DNA of 64,000 nucleotides from Nitrogeniibacter aestuarii (GTDB taxonomy: Bacteria > Pseudomonadota > Gammaproteobacteria > Burkholderiales > Rhodocyclaceae), in assembly GCF_017309585.1 (NCBI RefSeq), contig NZ_CP071321.1, positions 620,001-684,000 on the forward strand, written 5' to 3'. Under the pieces are notes generated by a model. The model worked only from the letters and a program-made list of their open reading frames with translations, was not told the origin of the DNA and did no database searches. Positions within the stretch are counted from its first letter, which is position 1. Every line of letters starts with the position of its first letter. Shown one piece after another: positions 57,290 to 64,000 of this stretch. Both the position numbers and the translations under genes were made by a program.

Positions 57290-58036
57290 TCAGCGTGACG
57301 CGTTGTCGGTCAGTGCGGGGCGGTCGGCAAAGATATCAAGATATGCCGCGTGATGTGCACCTGCAACGACCGGAATGAGCACCAGCAGACCGAGTCCGGC
57401 GGGAATCATGGCAACCCAGGTCAGCACATAGAGCCCGAGGGCGAGGACCAGGCAGGTGGGGAGATTCTGGATGCAGGCGTGGATCGAGGTGGTCAGTGCC
57501 GGGACGGGCTCCATGCCATGCAACCGGATCAACGCCGGGGCGAACCACAAGGCCATGATCAGCAACAGCCACAGGGCGGTGAACACCACCACCGCCAGCA
57601 TGAAGCCACCCGTGGCCAGACCGATGGCGGCGAGCGGACCGATCAGGGCGCCGGTCAGTGCGGCACTGGCGCCGACCAGCGCCGCCAGAAAACCGATGCC
57701 CAGTGCGCCGGCCAGATGAAAGACGCCGACCATGATGTGACTGTTGGCATCCCGACGCAGGCCGTCGAAGAGGGTCACCAACCGCAGTGGCCGCGCATGG
57801 GCGGCGTCGTCCGCCAGTGCGACCAGACCGGCGCCGAGGATCGGGAAGCCCAGCAGCGTGATGGCCCAGCCCACGAGCGGGACGACACCGATGAGTGTCA
57901 GCACCAGCAGGAAGCTGCCCGCTGCCAGCAGCCAGGGCAGGGGCTCGCGTGCAAACAGGCGCCAGCCTTCCGCGAGCCAGTCGAGGCACCGGGCGGGTGA
58001 CACCGTGCGGGGGCACGGCAGGGGTGCTTCACTCAT
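57290..58036 (-). CDS. BPSS1780 family membrane protein (copy B)
   Basis: A 248-residue membrane protein with about six helices. N-terminal CLDWLAEGWRLFAREPLPWL then long hydrophobic stretches, HIMVGVFHLAGALGIGFLAA and WLLLIMALWFAPALIRLHGM. The cytosolic loop has ADDAAHARPLRLVTLFDGLRR. Like copy A, the first segment is amphipathic with Trp, and a conserved WFAP follows (WFAPMLVGW in copy A). It sits 2 bp upstream of copy A. Function unknown. Confidence 0.82.
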   Translation of the reverse strand: MSEAPLPCPRTVSPARCLDWLAEGWRLFAREPLPWLLAAGSFLLVLTLIGVVPLVGWAITLLGFPILGAGLVALADDAAHARPLRLVTLFDGLRRDANSHIMVGVFHLAGALGIGFLAALVGASAALTGALIGPLAAIGLATGGFMLAVVVFTALWLLLIMALWFAPALIRLHGMEPVPALTTSIHACIQNLPTCLVLALGLYVLTWVAMIPAGLGLLVLIPVVAGAHHAAYLDIFADRPALTDNASR

Positions 58037-58059
58037 GGGTGGCCTCCCGGGGGTGGTAC

Positions 58060-59010
58060 TCAGGGGCTGATCCAGGGCAGATCGTGGCTCGCCGCAATGC
58101 GCAGGCGAAGCATGTCGCGATATTCGTCCGGATCCTTCACCAGCACCATCTCGCCGTCACGTGGCAGGTGGAAGTCTTCGGCGCGCGAGAGCCAGAAACG
58201 CAGAGCCGCAGCGCGCAACATGGCCGGCCAGGCGGCATGCTCGGCGTCGGTGAGCGGGCGCTCCGCGTGGTAGCCCTCGAGAAAAGCGCGGGTGCGCACC
58301 GGATCAAGCTCGCGCGTTTCGGTGCTGCACCAGTCGTTGACCGTGACCGCCACGTCGAACAGCAGTGCGTCGTTGCCGGCAAAGTAGAAGTCGATGACAC
58401 CGCCTACGTCGTTGCCGTCCCACAGCACGTTGTCTCGAAAGACATCGGCGTGAATGACGCCCGCGGGCAGCGCGTCGATGTCGATCGTGTGCTGAAACTG
58501 GATTTCCGTGTCGAGCAGGGTGCGCTCGTCGTCAGGCAGATAGTGGCGTACCGCCTGCGCTGTACGTGTGCGCCACGCCGGGCCGCGGGGATTGTCCTGA
58601 CGGCGGCCGAAACGCTGGCCGGCCAGATGCAGGCCCGCGAGCATGGTGCCCATCTTGCGGCAGCGATCTAGGTCGGGCTGCATGTCGGACGCTCCGGTCA
58701 GGCATTTGACCAGCACCGCGGGCTTGCCCGAGAGCGTGCCCAGATATTCGTTGTCCAGATCGGCGATCGGGGCCGGCACCGGCAGCCCGTGGCGGGCCAG
58801 GTGGGCCATCAGGTGAAGATAGAACGGCAGCTCGGCGCGCGGCATGGTCTCGAACAGCGTGAGCACGTAACGGCCGAGGGTGGTCGTGACGAAGAAATTG
58901 CTGTTCTGGACGCCGGCGCTGATGCCCTGGAGCCTGACCAGACGGCCGATGGCGTAGTTGGAGAGCCACTCGCCGAGGGCGTCTTCGGTGACGGGAGTAA
59001 ATACGGACAT
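58060..59010 (-). CDS. thrB: Homoserine kinase (ThrB, APH-fold type)
   Basis: A 316-residue kinase of the aminoglycoside-phosphotransferase fold used for homoserine in betaproteobacteria. SVFTPVTEDALGEWLSNYAI, GVQNSNFFVTTTLGRYVLTL (ATP site), the catalytic GVIHADVFRDNVLWDG (Asp, Asn) and GVIDFYFAGNDALLFDVAVT. It makes O-phosphohomoserine for threonine. It sits 50 bp downstream of the DUF2782 gene. Confidence 0.92.
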   Translation of the reverse strand: MSVFTPVTEDALGEWLSNYAIGRLVRLQGISAGVQNSNFFVTTTLGRYVLTLFETMPRAELPFYLHLMAHLARHGLPVPAPIADLDNEYLGTLSGKPAVLVKCLTGASDMQPDLDRCRKMGTMLAGLHLAGQRFGRRQDNPRGPAWRTRTAQAVRHYLPDDERTLLDTEIQFQHTIDIDALPAGVIHADVFRDNVLWDGNDVGGVIDFYFAGNDALLFDVAVTVNDWCSTETRELDPVRTRAFLEGYHAERPLTDAEHAAWPAMLRAAALRFWLSRAEDFHLPRDGEMVLVKDPDEYRDMLRLRIAASHDLPWISP

Positions 59011-59060
59011 GTTTTGAGCGACGAACGTGCCGCCGCGGAAAGTTCAGGTTGCGGGCCGGA

Positions 59061-59405
59061 TTACCAGCGCTTGATCACCCACATGGGGACGCTCAGTTTC
59101 GGGTCGGCAGTCTCGCGTTCGAAAACGCCGTCGCCCTTGCGGTCAACCAGGTAGTAGGGCACGCCGTGCGGTGGGGTGACCTTGACCATGTAGAGCTTGC
59201 CGTTGTGGCGATACTCTTCGACGGTGTCTTCGCCTTTCTTGATGATGGTCACTTCCGGCTCGAAGTCGTCTTCGGTGACGCCAGCGGGAATCGGTGGCGG
59301 TGCAGGCACTGCTTCGAGTTTGGAGGGCGCCTCCTCGGCGGCAGCGACCGGCGCAGCGAGAGCGGCAAGCACGGCGGATAGGGCGAGGAACTGAGCGGTT
59401 TTCAT
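59061..59405 (-). CDS. DUF2782 domain exported protein
   Basis: A 114-residue protein: signal peptide about 1-22 (TAQFLALSAVLAALAAPVAA), Glu/Pro-rich linker, then EPEVTIIKKGEDTVEEYRHN and YMVKVTPPHGVPYYLVDRKG, the DUF2782 core. It is conserved next to thrB in betaproteobacteria. The role is unknown. AAGGAG lies upstream of ATG 59405. Confidence 0.88.
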   Translation of the reverse strand: MKTAQFLALSAVLAALAAPVAAAEEAPSKLEAVPAPPPIPAGVTEDDFEPEVTIIKKGEDTVEEYRHNGKLYMVKVTPPHGVPYYLVDRKGDGVFERETADPKLSVPMWVIKRW

Positions 59406-59768
59406 GGGTTTCTCCTTCAATGACGAGAGTGTATCAAGGCTGGCGCCATCGAAGTGAGTCCGGCAATGCTGCGCCGCACCGGCCTCGTCATGTTTCAACA
59501 GGGTTTGCATTTTCCTGTTTTGAGAACTCGTGCAGGGCGAAGTTCCGTGTCTATAATGCTTCAGTCGGCGATCGTCTGCCGCAGCAAGCACCGGGTGCCC
59601 GAGCGAGCGGGACCACGTGATGAAAGCATCCGGCGCGCGACTGGTGATGACCGACACCACACAGAAACCCGATGAAAAATACAAGGGTCTGGCGTGCAGG
59701 CGCGCTATTCGTCTGCGCGGGCAGGAGGAGACGTTGCCCGAGCCGACCCGCCATGAACGGGGGAGACA
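59406..59768. other. Intergenic region between DUF2782 and the sigma-54 activator
   Basis: 363 bp with no supported gene. A TATAAT-type -10 (59552-59557) points toward the activator gene, but I see no good -35. The small frames in it have no ribosome site or family match. GGGGGAGA before ATG 59769 is the likely ribosome site of the activator. Confidence 0.4.
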
Positions 59769-61727
59769 ATGACGGTACCGACGCATTCATCGGTCCGTGG
59801 GCATGTGCACCGGATTCACGACATTGTGGATCGCGGGCGAAGCAATGATGTCAGTGAACTGGTCACCAGTTCATGGCAGAGGTGCCTGCGAGACTATCAC
59901 CTTGATCCATCCACGCCGACCATCCCGACCATCCTCACGGATGGCGAACTCAGCGAACATAGATATCGCTCCGAAGACGTCATCGAAAGCGCCAAGCATG
60001 AGATGACGACGCTCTACCAGCAGCTGGGTGATGCAGAACTGGCTGTGGTGCTCGTCGATACCGACGGGGTCATCCTGCACATGGTGGCCGCGCCGGATTT
60101 TGCCGACGAGGTCGGGCGCTCCGGCTTTCGGGTCGGTGCGGTCTGGAGCGAGGGCGAAGTGGGTACCAACGGCATGGGCACCTGCCTGGTGGTGGGCGAG
60201 CCGGTCGTCGTGCGCCAGCATGAGCACTTCTTCCCGCAATACACGCAGCTCACCTGCTCGGCCGTGCCGATTCACGCACCGGACGGGCAGATTGTTGCCG
60301 TCCTGGATGTAACGAGTCGCTCCCCGCTGATGCAGCAGCATTCGCTGGTGCTCCTCGGCATGACGGCGCAGATGATCGAAAACCGCTTGCTCGATCGACG
60401 CCACCGGGACGACTATCCGGTGCATTTCCACAGCCGCCCGGAACTGGTCTACACCCTGCATGAAGGCATGCTGGTCGTCAGCGAAGACGGGCATGTGCGC
60501 GGTGCCAACCGCAGTGCCCTGTTCCAGCTCGGGTTCGACTCGGTGGCTCAGGTGCGTGAAAAGCGGCTGGAGGAACTCTTCCAGATCTCGCTCGACGATA
60601 TCGTCAGCCGCAGCGCGCGCAGTTCCTTCCATCCGGTGCCGGCGTTCAGCGCAGGTTCGTCTAGCCGTTTCTTCATGGTGGCCCAGGAGCCCAAGTCCCG
60701 TGCGGGAAACGCACGCGACCGCGGCGCCGTACTTCAGGTCGAGGCGCCGCCTGCGCCAAGGCCCTGCTATCAGAAAGGCTATTTCAAGGACGAGCGCCTG
60801 ACCTCGCAGCTGGCGCTGGCGGGCAAAGTGATTGCGCGCCGGATACCGGTGCTGCTGCATGGCGAAACCGGATCGGGCAAAGAGATTTTCGCCCGCGCGC
60901 TCCACGAAGCGAGTCCTTGCCGTGATGGGGTCTTCGTGGCGGTCAACTGCGCCTCGTTGCCTGAAGCCCTGATCGAGGCAGAATTGTTCGGCTACCGCGC
61001 TGGCGCCTTTACGGGCGCGCAGCGCAGCGGGCGACGCGGCAAGATCCTGCAGGCTGACCGGGGTACGCTGTTTCTGGACGAGATCGGCGACATGCCGCTG
61101 TCGCTGCAGGCGCGACTGCTACGGGTGCTTGACGAGCGCATGGTGACGCCGTTGGGTTCCGAAGAGCCGGTGCCGGTCGAATTCCAGCTCGTGAGCGCCA
61201 GTCACCGGCATTTGCCTGAACGGGTCGAGGCCGGTCAGTTCCGCGAAGATCTGTATTTCCGCCTGTGTGGTCTTGAGGTGGCCCTGCCGCCGCTGCGGGA
61301 TCGCACGGATCGCAGGGAGCTGATCTGCCAGATTCTTCATGACGAGGCGGGTCATGTGGTCACCATGAGCCGCTCGGTGGAAACCCTGCTCATGGAGCAC
61401 CCATGGCCGGGTAATTTGCGCCAGTTGCGCCATGTACTGCGCACGGCGGCGGTATTGTGCGACGGTGATCACCTTGAACTCGTGCATCTGCCACCCTCGA
61501 TCAAGCCTGCGCCCACGGAGATCGGCTACGAACCGGTTCACGATGAGCCCGAAGAGGAGGGGCCGGTGCTCAACCCGATCGAGGCCAACGAGCGCCAGCT
61601 GTTGCTCCAGTTGCTCGAAGAGCACCGCTGGAATGTCTCGCATGTGGCCAAGGCGCTGGGGGTGAGTCGGAATACGCTCTACCGCAAGTTTCACCGTCTG
61701 CACATCGAGTTGCACGCGCCGCAGTAG
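59769..61727 (+). CDS. Sigma-54-dependent Fis-family activator (AcoR-like)
   Basis: A 652-residue bacterial enhancer-binding protein. The N-terminal GAF-like sensor (about 60-210) has LVDTDGVILHMVAAPDFADE and GTNGMGTCLVVGEPVVV, the AcoR-type signature. A PAS-like linker (about 220-300) precedes the AAA+ domain (about 330-560) with the P-loop HGETGSGKEIFARAL, intact GAFTGA in YRAGAFTGAQ, and Walker B GTLFLDEIGDMPL. The Fis-type HTH (about 605-645) is HVAKALGVSRNTLYRKFHRL. It is likely the activator of xoxF (3.2 kb downstream), which carries a perfect sigma-54 promoter. The inducer is unknown. Confidence 0.94.
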   Translation: MTVPTHSSVRGHVHRIHDIVDRGRSNDVSELVTSSWQRCLRDYHLDPSTPTIPTILTDGELSEHRYRSEDVIESAKHEMTTLYQQLGDAELAVVLVDTDGVILHMVAAPDFADEVGRSGFRVGAVWSEGEVGTNGMGTCLVVGEPVVVRQHEHFFPQYTQLTCSAVPIHAPDGQIVAVLDVTSRSPLMQQHSLVLLGMTAQMIENRLLDRRHRDDYPVHFHSRPELVYTLHEGMLVVSEDGHVRGANRSALFQLGFDSVAQVREKRLEELFQISLDDIVSRSARSSFHPVPAFSAGSSSRFFMVAQEPKSRAGNARDRGAVLQVEAPPAPRPCYQKGYFKDERLTSQLALAGKVIARRIPVLLHGETGSGKEIFARALHEASPCRDGVFVAVNCASLPEALIEAELFGYRAGAFTGAQRSGRRGKILQADRGTLFLDEIGDMPLSLQARLLRVLDERMVTPLGSEEPVPVEFQLVSASHRHLPERVEAGQFREDLYFRLCGLEVALPPLRDRTDRRELICQILHDEAGHVVTMSRSVETLLMEHPWPGNLRQLRHVLRTAAVLCDGDHLELVHLPPSIKPAPTEIGYEPVHDEPEEEGPVLNPIEANERQLLLQLLEEHRWNVSHVAKALGVSRNTLYRKFHRLHIELHAPQ

Positions 61728-61746
61728 GTTGCTTGCGGCATGAAAG

Positions 61747-61768
61747 AACGCCCGCATTTGCGGGCGTT
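61747..61768. terminator. Terminator-like hairpin after the sigma-54 activator
   Basis: AACGCCCGC (61747-61755), ATTT loop, GCGGGCGTT (61760-61768): perfect 9-bp arms, with TTTC after on plus and GAAAG before. It can serve the convergent genes on either side. Confidence 0.8.
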
Positions 61769-61789
61769 TCCGTCTGCGTCCGGCTCTCG

Positions 61790-62407
61790 TCAGACCGCCC
61801 GGTGTGGTTTGAGGCCGTGAGTACAGCTTGAGCCGATCAGCATGTCGTGCAGCGTGATGCTGTGGTCACGGTCGAGCACCGTGATCGGCACATTCGCCTC
61901 GCTGGCAATGCGGGAAAACTGGGCTTCGATAATGCCGGCGGCCTCCAGGCTCTGCCAGTCCGCCGTGGCGGGCAGCGGGGACGACTTGACCAATACAAGC
62001 TCTTCGGCATTGAGTCGCTCGGCCAGCCACAGGGCGAGCCCGTCGGCCGACACGTGACTGTGCTCCGGCGTCTGCGCCACATGGCGCAGTTGCGCCAGGG
62101 GCATCCAGACGGCAACCCGACCGCTGTGCAGGGTCTTGAGGATGTCCTCTTCGCGTGCGCACAGTTCGAATTCCGGTCGCAAGGCCTGCAGCATGAAAGC
62201 GAACTGACCCATCCCCAGGACGGCGATGTTGTGCATGGTCAGGGGCGAGATATTCCACGTATCACGCATGTGCAGGGCGTTTCGCGCAAAATCGCCGCCG
62301 CCGGGCACAAGCACCACGCGACCCCCACCCAGGTCCGCGATTTTTTGCAGCCACTCTGTCAGAACCGGGTCTTCGGCCAGGTGTCCCCCGATCTTGATGA
62401 CCCACAT
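61790..62407 (-). CDS. Amino acid kinase superfamily protein (MfnE-like)
   Basis: A 205-residue protein of the amino-acid/uridylate kinase fold. The N-terminal WVIKIGGHLAEDPVLTEWL and RVVLVPGGGDFARNALHMR are nucleotide-binding loops. HVSADGLALWLAERLNAEEL and LVLVKSSPLPA follow. This small form occurs in methylotrophs near H4MPT/methylofuran genes, where MfnE-like kinases make methylofuran precursors. The role here is inferred from the xoxF neighbour. It is transcribed away from xoxF with a 541-bp shared region. Confidence 0.7.
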   Translation of the reverse strand: MWVIKIGGHLAEDPVLTEWLQKIADLGGGRVVLVPGGGDFARNALHMRDTWNISPLTMHNIAVLGMGQFAFMLQALRPEFELCAREEDILKTLHSGRVAVWMPLAQLRHVAQTPEHSHVSADGLALWLAERLNAEELVLVKSSPLPATADWQSLEAAGIIEAQFSRIASEANVPITVLDRDHSITLHDMLIGSSCTHGLKPHRAV

Positions 62408-62703
62408 CTTGTTTCTTTTCTCCCAGGCGCCGGGCTGTTCAACCGGCGCAGGTGCAGATTTGAAAGGTTTGGGCCAGACGCGCGTCGTGACCCCCGGAGG
62501 TCATGAAACACAAAGCGTGCCAATCGCCCGCGCTTTCGGGCATTTCGACGGCATCCAAGGCCTGTGGCGATCCTGGCGTCGAAATCGTGGCCGGGGGCGG
62601 TACGAGCTGTGTCCCGGGATCGGGGCAGTGTGTCACGCGAGGTGTGTCATCCCCGGGGCGGCTTCGTGCGTTGATCTCACCATGCCCGGTGTTCTGCTTG
62701 CGG

Positions 62704-62721
62704 ATGTGTCGAATGCCACAT
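62704..62721. promoter_or_regulatory. Possible enhancer site: ATGTG-N8-CACAT
   Basis: ATGTG (62704-62708), TCGAATGC, CACAT (62717-62721), 71 bp upstream of the -24 box at 62792. Upstream location suits a sigma-54 activator, but the arms are only 5 bp, so this is speculative. Confidence 0.35.
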
Positions 62722-62791
62722 TTGGAAAAGCCTTGAGATTCCGCCCGGTTCGTCGCACCGGGCACCGCCTGGGGGGTGCGTGGCGCAAGTG

Positions 62792-62807
62792 TGGCACGTG
62801 ACTTGCA
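62792..62807 (+). promoter_or_regulatory. Sigma-54 (-24/-12) promoter upstream of xoxF
   Basis: TGGCACG (62792-62798), TGAC, TTGCA (62803-62807) equals the consensus TGGCACG-N4-TTGC(A/T). The start of xoxF is 141 bp downstream, leaving a 5' UTR of about 130 nt. The nearby AcoR-like sigma-54 activator is the natural partner. Confidence 0.85.
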
Positions 62808-62948
62808 CTTAGGTGTCGTGGAGGTGTGAAGCTTGACCTCAACACGAGCCGCCAGCCGTCAATTGGGCGGGCGGGGGAGAAACCGGCGAACGCGTCGCAA
62901 AAAAAGAGGCGCCACGTTCGGGGCAGATAAAAAAGAAGGAGACATTGA

Positions 62949-64000
62949 ATGAACCTTGGGCTGAAGCAGAAACTCGCGGTCTCGATCGCATGTCTGTGTG
63001 CCTCCGGTCTTGCCAGTGCTGACGCGGCGCTCGACAAGGCCATGGCGGACCCGGGCAACTGGGCTCAACAGGCCGGCGACAATTACAACCAGCGTTATAG
63101 CGAACTGAAGCAGATCACTGACAAGAACGTGGACAAGTTGCAGGTGGCCTGGACCTTCTCGACTGGCGTGCTGCGCGGTCATGAGGGCTCGCCGCTGGTC
63201 ATCGGCGACATGATGTACATCCACTCCGCTTTCCCCAACAACGTGTTTGCGGTTGACCTGAACACCCAGGAGATCGTCTGGAAGCACATGCCGAAGCAGG
63301 ACACCGCGGTGATCGCGCAGATGTGCTGCGACACGGTGAACCGTGGTCTGGCTTACGGCGACGGCAAGATCTTCCTGCAGCGTGCCGACTCCGTCCTCGA
63401 GGCACTCGATGCCAAGACCGGCAAGGTCGTCTGGTCGGCGGTGAACGGTGATCCGAAGCTGGGTGCCGTGAATACCAACTCGCCGCACGTTTTCGGCGAC
63501 AAGGTCATCACCGGTATTTCCGGCGGTGAGTGGGGCGTGCGTGGCTACATCAGCGCGTACGACATCAAGACCGGCAAGATGGCATGGCGTGCCTACTCCA
63601 CCGGCCCGGACGCGGAAATGCTGATGGATCCGGACAAGACCATGGCCTGGGCCGACGGCAAGCTCGCGCCGGTTGGCAAGGACTCCTCCCTGAAAACCTG
63701 GCAGGGCGATCAGTGGAAGACCGGTGGCGGCACGACCTGGGGTTGGTACAGCTACGACAAGGATCTGAACCTGCTGTACTACGGCACTGGTAACCCCAGT
63801 ACCTGGAACCCGTCCCAGCGTCCTGGCGACAACAAGTGGTCCATGACCATCTTCGCCCGTGACCTGAACACCGGCATGGCCAAGTGGGCATACCAGATGA
63901 CCCCGCACGATGAGTGGGATTATGACGGTATCAACGAAATGATCCTGGCCGACATCAAGGTCAAGGGCAAGGACACCAAAGCCCTGGTTCACTTCGACCG
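62949..64000 (+). CDS. xoxF: XoxF-type PQQ-dependent methanol dehydrogenase (3' truncated)
   Basis: The first 350 residues of about 600; the gene runs off the window. The signal peptide (LKQKLAVSIACLCASGLASA) directs it to the periplasm. The beta-propeller shows the vicinal Cys126-Cys127 in IAQMCCDTVNRGLAYG, GGGTTWGWYSYD, TGNPSTWNPSQRPGDNKWSM and PHDEWDYDGINE. In WDYDG, Asp324 is the catalytic base and Asp326, two residues on, is the lanthanide-binding Asp that marks XoxF; MxaF has Ala there. It oxidises methanol and passes electrons to a cytochrome c. AAGGAGA is 7 bases before ATG 62949. Confidence 0.95.
   Translation, partial: MNLGLKQKLAVSIACLCASGLASADAALDKAMADPGNWAQQAGDNYNQRYSELKQITDKNVDKLQVAWTFSTGVLRGHEGSPLVIGDMMYIHSAFPNNVFAVDLNTQEIVWKHMPKQDTAVIAQMCCDTVNRGLAYGDGKIFLQRADSVLEALDAKTGKVVWSAVNGDPKLGAVNTNSPHVFGDKVITGISGGEWGVRGYISAYDIKTGKMAWRAYSTGPDAEMLMDPDKTMAWADGKLAPVGKDSSLKTWQGDQWKTGGGTTWGWYSYDKDLNLLYYGTGNPSTWNPSQRPGDNKWSMTIFARDLNTGMAKWAYQMTPHDEWDYDGINEMILADIKVKGKDTKALVHFD

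Larger units (their letters stand above)
62408..62948. other. Regulatory region between the kinase gene and xoxF
   Basis: 541 bp with no supported gene. It contains a sigma-54 promoter (62792-62807) and possible enhancer sites: an inverted repeat ATGTG-N8-CACAT (62704-62721), and tandem GTGTGTCA motifs near 62629-62650. Whether an AcoR-like protein binds these is not shown. Confidence 0.55.

Noticed and set aside
62859..63992. 377-codon frame opposite xoxF
   Set aside because: Shadow of xoxF; the sigma-54 promoter, ribosome site and conserved PQQ domain are all on the plus strand.
1..64000. CRISPR arrays, tRNA or rRNA genes
   Set aside because: I found no regularly spaced repeat-spacer pattern and no tRNA cloverleaf or rRNA-like sequence. 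The only direct repeats are the two at 23.6-24.3 kb, too few and too far apart.
62949..64000. Calcium-type MxaF methanol dehydrogenase or ethanol dehydrogenase
   Set aside because: The WDYDG segment has the extra Asp typical of lanthanide enzymes; sequence blocks around it match XoxF better than MxaF.

Overview
The window is a high-GC chromosomal segment that reads as a free-living betaproteobacterium, most likely Rhodocyclales (Azoarcus/Thauera/Zoogloea-like). This is an inference from gene content and order: dapF-DUF484-xerC, rsfS-rlmH-maf-rng, two BPSS1780-type membrane proteins, DUF2782 beside thrB, PEP-CTERM proteins, TctCBA/TctDE, and a XoxF-type methanol dehydrogenase. I see no rRNA, tRNA, CRISPR array, prophage or insertion sequence. 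Nearly all of the window is densely packed genes, many overlapping by ATGA/GTGA.

Layout. 1-7 kb: the 3' part of a hybrid histidine kinase, a DMT transporter with a histidine-rich tail, katG behind a good OxyR-like site, an ArsC/LMW-phosphatase protein, a PAS-SpoIIE phosphatase and an EthD-like protein. 7-14 kb: a very large hybrid kinase, an FKBP-type isomerase, and an acuR-acuI-like pair with a TTAGAC/GTCTAA operator followed by an AhpD-like protein. 14-21.4 kb: a tripartite tricarboxylate transporter (tctCBA), its TctDE-type two-component system, a lone periplasmic binding protein and an AbrB-type membrane protein. 21.4-24.4 kb: LysR regulator, ACP phosphodiesterase, a PEP-CTERM protein and a 0.7-kb non-coding, hairpin-rich region bounded by 77/78-bp direct repeats. 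24.4-32.1 kb: lutABC, a small zinc-ribbon-like protein, ruvC, DinB, YbjQ, a histidine phosphatase, a DMT transporter and a second PEP-CTERM protein. 32.1-35 kb: a DCC / SDR-DoxX / DUF2269 operon and a GbsR/MarR-type regulator; both promoter regions carry the same inverted repeat.

35-41 kb: metK with a long leader that looks like a SAM-II-class riboswitch followed by an intrinsic terminator, two LpxL-type acyltransferases, dapF, DUF484 and xerC. 41-49.4 kb: a DUF2242 lipoprotein, rlmI, an aspartoacylase-like/GCS2 gene pair, a SGNH hydrolase, a Gly/Cys-rich protein, and ruvA-hotdog-ruvB. 49.4-59.4 kb: a long leftward housekeeping block (GST, HAD phosphatase, MenA/UbiA-like prenyltransferase, CSD-DUF1294 protein, rng, a CZB protein, maf, rlmH, rsfS, nadD, two BPSS1780 proteins, thrB, DUF2782). 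59.8-64 kb: an AcoR-like sigma-54 activator, an MfnE-like amino-acid kinase and the start of xoxF behind a perfect -24/-12 promoter. This is probably the edge of a methylotrophy locus.

Most interesting signals: (1) the probable SAM-II-like riboswitch upstream of metK; (2) the sigma-54 promoter of xoxF next to an AcoR-like activator; (3) the matched operator pair tying a GbsR-type regulator to an uncharacterised membrane redox operon; (4) the hairpin-rich repeat element at 23.6-24.3 kb; (5) the His-rich DMT transporter. All coordinates were read by eye and no database search was run.
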